This document shows positions 6,504 through 11,574 of a stretch of DNA of 11,574 nt, piece by piece. The DNA comes from an uncultured Acidimicrobiia bacterium (GTDB taxonomy: Bacteria; Actinomycetota; Acidimicrobiia; Spongiisociales; UBA5794). The stretch lies in the NCBI GenBank assembly GCA_913031525.1, contig CAJWGC010000023.1, forward strand, positions 1 through 11,574, read 5' to 3'. Every line of letters begins with the position of its first letter. The stretch's first letter is position 1. The translations under genes were made by a program, and so were the position numbers. The notes beneath the pieces were generated by a model. The model had not been told where the DNA came from and did not search any database. It saw only the letters and a list, made by a program, of their open reading frames with translations.

Positions 6504-7598
6504 ATGCGCATAGTTCTTGTGACGAACGATTTTCCACCTCAGCCAGGCGGAATCCAGCACTACCTGGCCAATCTTATTGACGTTATGGATGGCGACGCTC
6601 TGGTCTTTGCTCCACGGAGCCCCAAAGTCACTGAGGGCGAGAGTATGGGAGCGCGTGTCCGTGTGTGTCGGGATCGTCGTCGATTTATGTGGCCGACTGC
6701 TCGTATTAGGAAATGGATTATTTCAGAGGCTTCCGCTTTTAGACCTGATGCTGTCCTCTTTGGTGCGCCTTATCCATTGCCTTGGATGGCGCGGCGGCTA
6801 GGAAGAGAGCTGGGTGTGCCGACTGCGGTTCTCTGCCATGGCGCCGAGATCACTGTTCCTTCGGCTATTCCTGTAGTCCGGTCTCTTCTTCGTCGCTCAT
6901 TGCGAGCTGCCGATGTCCTGCTTGCGGTGAGTCGCTATACCGCTCGCAAGGTCGAGCGGCTCACTCGACGCGAAGTTTTGTATCTAGGGTCTGGGGTTGA
7001 CGCCGAATTGTTTCATCCGAAGAAAACGAATGAGACGGCGAGATATGGCTCTCCTGTCATCGGCTGTGTCAGCCGGTTTGTTCCTCGTAAAGGCCAGCAA
7101 CGACTTATCCGGGCTGTTGCTTCTCTTGAGAAGCGAGATTTTTCTATGCGATTGCTATTCGTTGGTGTTGGGAGAAGGCTTACATCACTACAGCGACTGG
7201 CTGCGCGTCTGAATGTTGATGCCCGCTTCGAGGTTGCTGTTCCTTTCAACGATCTTCCCGGACTCTATCGAGAGATGGACATCTTCTGTATGCCGTGTCG
7301 ATCCCGTTGGGGTGGTCTTGAAATCGAAGGTCTTGGCATTGTCTATCTGGAAGCTGCTGCAAGCGGGCTGCCGGTGCTCGCTGGTGTCTCGGGCGGTGCT
7401 CCTGAGACAGTAAAACCGGGAGAGACCGGATTTGTCGCGGGATCAGTTCGAGATATTGCAGAGGGACTCGAGATGCTTTTGGGAGACATGGATCTTGCTG
7501 CAGAGATGGGGGAGGCAGGTCGGGTATTCGTCAAGAGTGAGTATTCGTGGTCAGCGGTCACTCGGAGGCTTGAACAGGCCTTAGAGAAAGCACGATGA
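6504..7598 (+). CDS. pimB: GT4 family glycosyltransferase, PimB'-like (phosphatidylinositol mannoside mannosyltransferase type)
   Basis: A 364-residue GT-B fold glycosyltransferase. The N-terminus reads VTNDFPPQPGGIQ (about 6-18), the start typical of mycobacterial and corynebacterial PimB' and MgtA-like enzymes, with the donor-site glycines at 15-16. His112 in CHGAE matches the conserved histidine region. SRFVPRKGQ (190-198) supplies the basic Arg191/Lys196 pair that contacts the donor phosphates. EIEGLGIVYLEA (273-284) holds the E-x7-E motif (Glu275, Glu283), followed by SGGAPETV. PimB' transfers mannose from GDP-mannose to a phosphatidylinositol mannoside on the inner membrane face. Whether this host makes that lipid cannot be seen, so another glycolipid or polysaccharide is possible and the symbol is tentative. 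I start at ATG 6504, one base after the phosphatase stop; the frame is open further upstream, but that part lies inside the phosphatase gene. No convincing terminator follows. Confidence 0.88.
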   Translation: MRIVLVTNDFPPQPGGIQHYLANLIDVMDGDALVFAPRSPKVTEGESMGARVRVCRDRRRFMWPTARIRKWIISEASAFRPDAVLFGAPYPLPWMARRLGRELGVPTAVLCHGAEITVPSAIPVVRSLLRRSLRAADVLLAVSRYTARKVERLTRREVLYLGSGVDAELFHPKKTNETARYGSPVIGCVSRFVPRKGQQRLIRAVASLEKRDFSMRLLFVGVGRRLTSLQRLAARLNVDARFEVAVPFNDLPGLYREMDIFCMPCRSRWGGLEIEGLGIVYLEAAASGLPVLAGVSGGAPETVKPGETGFVAGSVRDIAEGLEMLLGDMDLAAEMGEAGRVFVKSEYSWSAVTRRLEQALEKAR

Positions 7599-7836
7599 GT
7601 CTCTCCAGTTGTTCATATAGTTGCGCGATCGCAAACATCTTTCATATTCACGTGTTGGATTCGAGAAATAGAAGTTGCCGACGGTTACGTTGGAGTTTGA
7701 TTATTACAAGCCTCGACGATTCCGATTGTTTGTGAAACGATTTTGCAACACTTCGGTTTGATCTGAATACCGATTTTCGTTTTGGTATTTATCTCCAGCA
7801 AGGGAATTATTTGTTCGCTAGAAGCTTTAGATTGGT

Positions 7837-7867
7837 TCTCCGTATTCGCTGAGAGAGGATACGGAGA
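7837..7867. promoter_or_regulatory. Perfect 9-bp inverted repeat upstream of topA
   Basis: TCTCCGTAT at 7837-7845 is the exact reverse complement of ATACGGAGA at 7859-7867, with a 13-base loop. It lies 23 bases upstream of the predicted -35 box of topA. There is no T-run after it, so it is not a standard intrinsic terminator. An operator for a dimeric regulator, or a hairpin in the tail of the upstream transcript, are the alternatives. Confidence 0.5.
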
Positions 7868-7890
7868 GGCGATTTCTGAGGTTATAGACC

Positions 7891-7919
7891 TTGGCACTTG
7901 TCCGGTACTCTCTTACAAA
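7891..7919 (+). promoter_or_regulatory. Predicted sigma-70 type promoter for topA
   Basis: TTGGCA (7891-7896, five of six to TTGACA) and TACAAA (7914-7919, four of six to TATAAT) are separated by exactly 17 bases. It is the best -35/-10 pair I found in the window. It would give topA a leader of about 50 bases ending in the GGAGG ribosome site. Confidence 0.55.
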
Positions 7920-7964
7920 TGCACCGTTCCTGTGTTTCTTTGGACTATTAACACGGGGTAACTC

Positions 7965-7969
7965 GGAGG
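7965..7969 (+). promoter_or_regulatory. Ribosome binding site that fixes the GTG start of topA
   Basis: GGAGG with a five-base gap to the GTG at 7975. The frame is open upstream to beyond 7891, but those codons contain the predicted promoter, and only the GTG start gives the standard TopA N-terminus. Confidence 0.8.
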
Positions 7970-7974
7970 CTTGT

Positions 7975-10551
7975 GTGTCTAAAAAAATTGTCATTGTCGA
8001 ATCGCCAGCTAAGGCTCGGACCATTTCGGGCTATCTCGGAGATGAGTACGTTGTGGATTCTTCGGTGGGCCATATTCGAGATTTGCCGAGATCCGCCTCT
8101 GATATCCCGGCTTCGATGAAGAACGAGGATTGGGCTCGTTTAGGGGTTGATGTAGAAAACGATTTTAAGCCGCTATATGTTGTGCCGGCTGATAAGAAAA
8201 AGATAGTGACCAAGCTCCGCAAGCTTCTCAAAGAAGTTGACACTGTCTATCTGGCAACAGATGAGGATCGAGAAGGGGAGTCCATCGCATGGCACCTGCT
8301 GGAGGTCCTTAGTCCCAAGCTTCCTGTACGCCGTATGGTGTTTCATGAGATCACCCCTGCGGCGATCCAGTTCGCTCTGGACAATCCTCGTGACCTTGAT
8401 CGACGGCTTGTGGACTCTCAGGAGGCGCGTCGCATCCTCGACCGTTTGTTTGGCTACGAGGTCTCGCCCGTTCTGTGGCGGAAGGTTCGAAGAGGGCTTT
8501 CGGCGGGCCGAGTACAGTCGCCTGCTGCCCGTATTGTCGTTGAGCGAGAACGAGACCGGATCGCTTTCGTGGCGGCATCGTATTGGTCTCTCACCGGTAA
8601 GTTTTTAGTTGCGGGCGGTGACGGTTCCAGTTCTTTTGAGGCCGGCCTTCGTTATCTGGATGGTGTGCGGGTCGCTTCGGGTAAAGACTTTGACTCATCA
8701 GGCGTGTTAAAGGCCAGAACACGCACCACGCTCGACGAAGCGGCTGCTACGGAACTAGTTGATGAATTACGAGATTCTGATTTTTCTGTTAGATCTGTCG
8801 AGGCCAAACCTTATGTGCGTCGCCCTTATCCACCATTCCGCACTTCTACCCTCCAGCAGGAAGCCGGTCGTAAGTTGCGCTTCGGTGCGCGTCGCGCCAT
8901 GTCCGCGGCGCAGAGGCTATATGAAACTGGTTACATCACCTATATGCGGACCGATTCGGTCACGCTGTCCTCAGCTGCCATCGATTCCGCTCGGATTCTG
9001 GTGAGGTCAAAGTACGGTGCTGACTATTTACCGGAAAATCCTCGGGTCTACTCGTCGAAGGTGAAGAATGCTCAGGAGGCTCACGAAGCTATCCGACCTG
9101 CTGGTGATTCTTTCCGGGATGTGGAACAGGCTGTGAAAGATTTTGGTGCCAGATCCGATGAGGCCAGGATCTACGACCTGATTTGGAAGCGCACGGTTGC
9201 TTCGCAGATGGCTGATGCTCGAGGAATGAGCTTGCGTGTAGTTTTGGGGGCAGTAACTAGCCGAGATGTTGAATTCGCTGCTAACGGAAAGAGCGTAGAT
9301 TTCGCAGGATTCTTAAGGGCCTACGTAGAAGGTCGCGACGACCCTGATGCTGCGTTTGACGATCAAGAACGACGGTTGCCGGTGATGTCTGAAGGGGACA
9401 CACTTGCTGTCGAAGAGATCAGTTCTAGGAGAAGCGAGACTAAACCGCCCGCTCGCTATACGGAGGCATCGCTGATTAAGCGACTGGAGGAGCTCGGTAT
9501 AGGGAGACCTTCTACCTACGCCTCGATCATCTCAACCATCCAAGATCGCGGTTATGTCTTCAAGAAGGGCACTGCTCTTGTACCCACGTATACCGCTTTC
9601 GCCGCCGTTGCTTTGCTCGAGCGGCATTTTGGCGATCTTGTTGACTATGCCTTCACCGCGAGAATGGAGGATGATCTCGATCGCATCGCATCTGGGGACC
9701 AAGAGGCTGTTCCCTGGTTGAACAACTTCTACTTCGGAAATGGTCACCTTGGTCTTAAGAAGCTGGTGTCTATGAACCTGGATGAGATCGATGCCCGCGA
9801 GATCAACTCGATATCTGTTGGTGAAGATGGGGATGGTTTGGAGATTGTGGTCCGATCTGGGCGCTACGGTCCTTATATCCAACGTGGGGACGATCGTGTC
9901 AGTATTGCGGAGGATCTTGCGCCGGATGAACTTTCGGTCGAGATGGCGGTCGAACTCCTTGAATCGTCGAGCAGCGATCGGATGCTCGGGGAAGATCCTG
10001 ATACTGGTTTGCCCGTATACGGCAAAATTGGCCGGTTCGGCCCTTACGTCCAGTTAGGTGAGACAGTGAAAGGCTCGAAGAAGAAACTAAAGACGGCATC
10101 GCTGTTCAAGAGTATGTCGTTAGAGAGCCTCACAATGGAAGAAGCGCTCCGACTCCTCTTATTGCCACGTGTTGTGGGAAAGCACCCGGATGATGACGTT
10201 GAGGTAACCGCACAAAATGGGCGATACGGCCCCTATCTGAAATGGGGCAAAGAAACCCGTAGCCTGGCTGAAGAAGAGCAGATTTTCTCGATCGATATGG
10301 AAGAAGCGGTCAATCTTCTTGCCGAACCTAAACGTCGTGGTCGCCGTTCTAATTCGCCGTTGAGCGAATTGGGAGAAGATCCGAACTCGGGGAAACCAGT
10401 GCAGGTCAAGAATGGTCGCTACGGTCCCTACGTGACTGACGGTGAGACCAATGCTTCCTTACAGGGTGGTGCGCCGTCCGATGTGACGCTTGAACACGCA
10501 GTCGAGCTTCTCCAGAGACGTCGGGACCGGCTAGCTTCGCGCGACGGCTAG
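7975..10551 (+). CDS. topA: DNA topoisomerase I (type IA)
   Basis: It relaxes negatively supercoiled DNA through a transient 5'-phosphotyrosine link. The protein has 858 residues. The Toprim domain opens with VESPAKA (Glu9) and carries the acidic cluster TDEDREGE (Asp96, Asp98, Glu100) that binds Mg2+. The catalytic tyrosine is Tyr323 in YMRTDS, close in position to the E. coli Tyr319. RRGLSAGRVQSP and the later RPSTYASI segment are further type IA landmarks. The C-terminus has no Cys4 zinc ribbon. It has four TopA C-terminal repeats marked by GRYGPY at about 629, GRFGPY at 686, GRYGPY at 749 and GRYGPY at 814, as is usual in actinobacteria. The tail after the last repeat is short and only mildly basic, unlike the long lysine-rich tail of mycobacterial enzymes. 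The GTG at 7975 was chosen for its GGAGG site. Confidence 0.97.
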   Translation: MSKKIVIVESPAKARTISGYLGDEYVVDSSVGHIRDLPRSASDIPASMKNEDWARLGVDVENDFKPLYVVPADKKKIVTKLRKLLKEVDTVYLATDEDREGESIAWHLLEVLSPKLPVRRMVFHEITPAAIQFALDNPRDLDRRLVDSQEARRILDRLFGYEVSPVLWRKVRRGLSAGRVQSPAARIVVERERDRIAFVAASYWSLTGKFLVAGGDGSSSFEAGLRYLDGVRVASGKDFDSSGVLKARTRTTLDEAAATELVDELRDSDFSVRSVEAKPYVRRPYPPFRTSTLQQEAGRKLRFGARRAMSAAQRLYETGYITYMRTDSVTLSSAAIDSARILVRSKYGADYLPENPRVYSSKVKNAQEAHEAIRPAGDSFRDVEQAVKDFGARSDEARIYDLIWKRTVASQMADARGMSLRVVLGAVTSRDVEFAANGKSVDFAGFLRAYVEGRDDPDAAFDDQERRLPVMSEGDTLAVEEISSRRSETKPPARYTEASLIKRLEELGIGRPSTYASIISTIQDRGYVFKKGTALVPTYTAFAAVALLERHFGDLVDYAFTARMEDDLDRIASGDQEAVPWLNNFYFGNGHLGLKKLVSMNLDEIDAREINSISVGEDGDGLEIVVRSGRYGPYIQRGDDRVSIAEDLAPDELSVEMAVELLESSSSDRMLGEDPDTGLPVYGKIGRFGPYVQLGETVKGSKKKLKTASLFKSMSLESLTMEEALRLLLLPRVVGKHPDDDVEVTAQNGRYGPYLKWGKETRSLAEEEQIFSIDMEEAVNLLAEPKRRGRRSNSPLSELGEDPNSGKPVQVKNGRYGPYVTDGETNASLQGGAPSDVTLEHAVELLQRRRDRLASRDG

Positions 10552-10556
10552 AGCGG

Positions 10557-10584
10557 TTGTTCTGATCGTTGGCTCATCTAGATT
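10557..10584 (+). promoter_or_regulatory. Possible promoter giving a leaderless start for the MFS-type gene
   Basis: TTGTTC (10557-10562) and TAGATT (10579-10584) stand 16 bases apart, and a GTG codon begins six bases after the second box. I see no Shine-Dalgarno ahead of the gene. A -10-like TAnnnT box this close to the start is the pattern of leaderless transcripts, which are common in actinobacteria. Short motifs such as these can arise by chance. Confidence 0.35.
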
Positions 10585-10587
10585 GTT

Positions 10588-11460
10588 GTGGTGAGTTCTG
10601 TGTCTGAGCCGAAATCTGTCGTGTCACTCGTATCGAGAGGACCTTTTGCTCGATTTTGGTGGGCGGCTGGAATCTGTAGCGCTGGTGATTGGATCACGAT
10701 CTTTGCCACGATTGCTGTTGCCGATCGCATCGCGGGAAGCGGAGGTGTACTAGCTGCCATCATGTCCCGTGTTCTTCCAGGACTTGTCTTCGGTCCCATT
10801 GTTGGCGTTCTCACCGATCGGTTTGATCGTCGTAGCCTGATTGTGATTGCCGATGTGGGACGAGGGCTTCTTGTCTCATTCCTGGCTTTCGCTGACACAC
10901 TGGGATTCCTTGTAGCGATCACTTTCGGGCTCGAAGTTTTTGCGCTGCTCGGACAAAGCCCTCGCGCTGCGGTCCTTCCTCGCCTTGTGCGACAGCGGGA
11001 TATTGTCACGGCCAACAGTCTGATGCTCGCGGCTGCTTATGGAACTGTGCCCATTGGGGCTGCGCTCAATTGGATCCTGGCTTCGCTCCCGAACGTAACC
11101 CTTGGCGGACTTGTGCCTGAGGCAAATGCCTCCTTCGCGCTGGCTTTTATTTTGGATGCGGGTACGTTTCTACTGTCTGGTCTTTTGATCGCCACACTTC
11201 CTGCCCTCCGTGCCAGCGGAAGGGAGCTAGAAGGATCCGGAGATACAACCAAGCTGGAAGGCTCTGCCCTTCAGGATCTCAGAGACGGTGCGCGTTTTCT
11301 GTGGAACAACCGCAGTGTGCGTCGTCTCATCATGGCGATGACCACTGCACTGTTCGGAGGGGGAACTGTGGTTGTCTTGGGCCCTCCGTTCGTAGAGGAA
11401 GTTCTGCGTGCCGGCGCTACGGGTTTCTTTGCTGTAATTACCACTCTTGGTCTATCATAA
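10588..11460 (+). CDS. MFS-type membrane protein, N-terminal part; possibly an MFS-thymidylate kinase fusion, 3' end lost at a chimeric join
   Basis: About 288 residues of a multi-pass inner-membrane protein are present. The first helix region reads FWWAAGICSAGDWI, and the loop after helix 2 has GVLTDRFDRR (about 73-82), the major facilitator motif A. At least seven hydrophobic segments follow before the frame ends. A normal MFS protein needs about 400 residues, so this is truncated: the frame runs into an AT-rich foreign segment and stops at a chance TAA. The starts GTG 10588, GTG 10591 and GTG 10600 are all possible; 10591 fits a leaderless start best. In Streptomyces and several other actinobacteria the gene directly after topA encodes an MFS-like domain fused to thymidylate kinase, so the missing C-terminal part may be Tmk. 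That is inference from gene order; no kinase sequence is visible here. A plain exporter is the alternative. Confidence 0.8.
   Translation: MVSSVSEPKSVVSLVSRGPFARFWWAAGICSAGDWITIFATIAVADRIAGSGGVLAAIMSRVLPGLVFGPIVGVLTDRFDRRSLIVIADVGRGLLVSFLAFADTLGFLVAITFGLEVFALLGQSPRAAVLPRLVRQRDIVTANSLMLAAAYGTVPIGAALNWILASLPNVTLGGLVPEANASFALAFILDAGTFLLSGLLIATLPALRASGRELEGSGDTTKLEGSALQDLRDGARFLWNNRSVRRLIMAMTTALFGGGTVVVLGPPFVEEVLRAGATGFFAVITTLGLS
11433..11457. other. Probable chimeric assembly junction
   Basis: To the left the plus-strand MFS frame is normal up to about TTLG. To the right the base composition falls to about one third GC (hand count over 11461-11574), and the only sensible frame is a minus-strand Bacteroidota-like secreted protein. 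Both frames read acceptably through this short stretch, as expected if two genomes were joined at a shared k-mer. Confidence 0.75.
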
Positions 11461-11561
11461 CCCTCAGCAGAACCACTACTGATTATAATTGGATTATTCA
11501 ATTGAAGTTGTTGCCCAAAAATTAAAACCGGGAAAAATAAAAAAAGAATAAGATGCTTCAT
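11433..11561 (-). CDS. N-terminus of a Bacteroidota-type secreted protein, foreign to the rest of the window
   Basis: ATG at 11561-11559 opens a minus-strand frame with a short, very hydrophobic signal peptide (MKHLILFLFFPVLIFG), a likely cut before Gln17, and a mature start QQLQLNNPIIISSGSAEG. The form, with few charges and an FG-Q cleavage region, is typical of Flavobacteriia and other Bacteroidota. No Shine-Dalgarno lies ahead, which is normal for that phylum. About 43 codons (to roughly YDRPRVVIT) plausibly belong to this protein. Beyond that the frame continues only as an antisense shadow of the MFS gene. The function cannot be determined from so short a piece; a secreted beta-propeller-like protein is a guess only. 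Confidence 0.7.
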
Positions 11562-11574
11562 GGGAATACTATTT

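Larger units (their letters stand above)
7599..7974. other. 376-base spacer between the glycosyltransferase and topA
   Basis: No convincing gene on either strand. It is richer in A and T than its neighbours. Its right half contains a perfect 9-bp dyad, a -35/-10 pair and a strong Shine-Dalgarno for topA, each listed separately. The left half (7599-7830) shows no recognisable element, and I see no stem with a T-run that would clearly terminate the upstream operon. Confidence 0.7.

Noticed and set aside
7595..7735. 46-codon frame whose ATG overlaps the glycosyltransferase stop (ATGA)
   Set aside because: The overlap is attractive, but the product is rich in Ser, Cys and Arg with no hydrophobic or conserved pattern, and it has no ribosome site of its own.
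7685..7897. 70-residue minus-strand frame in the spacer before topA
   Set aside because: No recognisable domain, it overlaps the predicted dyad and reaches the topA promoter, and it has no Shine-Dalgarno. Spacer frames of this length arise by chance.
7740..7953. Plus-strand frame open for about 60 codons across the spacer, considered as a pseudogene remnant
   Set aside because: The upstream part of the same frame has two stops, no family is recognisable, and the stretch holds a better explanation in the promoter and dyad.
9532..9882. 116-residue minus-strand frame inside topA, and similar long antisense frames elsewhere
   Set aside because: They lie opposite strongly conserved coding sequence and show no motif or start signals of their own.

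Overview
The window reads as a fragment of an actinobacterial chromosome with moderate GC, joined at its right end to a few dozen bases from a different organism. Actinobacterial affinity is inferred from three things. TopA has no zinc ribbons and carries four C-terminal GRYGPY-type repeats. The glycosyltransferase resembles mycobacterial/corynebacterial PimB'. An MFS-type membrane domain lies directly after topA, as in actinobacteria where that domain is fused to thymidylate kinase. The moderate GC would fit an aquatic Acidimicrobiia-like lineage, but that is only a guess.

Layout. At the left edge a divergent minus-strand gene (1-182) encodes the start of a lipoprotein: a signal peptide with a VVAC lipobox, a Pro/Ser/Thr linker, then a run of at least 17 threonines. 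The threonine run is encoded by nine perfect hexanucleotide copies that run off the edge. All other actinobacterial genes are on the plus strand. They are trkA (268-1596) and trkH (1596-3044, overlapping TGATG), forming a Trk potassium uptake system; a membrane-bound pyrophosphatase hppA (3145-5223, TTG start); a tandem two-domain histidine phosphatase (5279-6502); a GT4 glycosyltransferase of PimB' type (6504-7598); topoisomerase I topA (7975-10551); and the N-terminal part of an MFS-type membrane protein (from about 10588).

How the genes fit together. TrkAH imports K+. The pyrophosphatase next to it carries the Ala signature of K+-dependent enzymes, so the first block looks like a cation/membrane-energy module, possibly with Na+ rather than H+ as the pumped ion. 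The phosphatase and the PimB'-like enzyme are one base apart and are probably co-transcribed. The enzyme points to mannosylated phospholipid or glycolipid synthesis. topA follows a 376-base spacer holding a perfect 9-bp dyad, a good -35/-10 pair and a strong ribosome binding site.

The last ~115 bases are AT-rich (about one third GC by hand count) and do not belong with the rest. On the minus strand they encode a typical Bacteroidota signal peptide and mature N-terminus. The MFS frame stops abruptly where this sequence begins, so I read the right end as a chimeric assembly join at about 11433-11457. I found no CRISPR, tRNA, rRNA, insertion sequence or phage signal, and no convincing undescribed multi-gene system. 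The window is mostly housekeeping and membrane-physiology genes with a few specific oddities.
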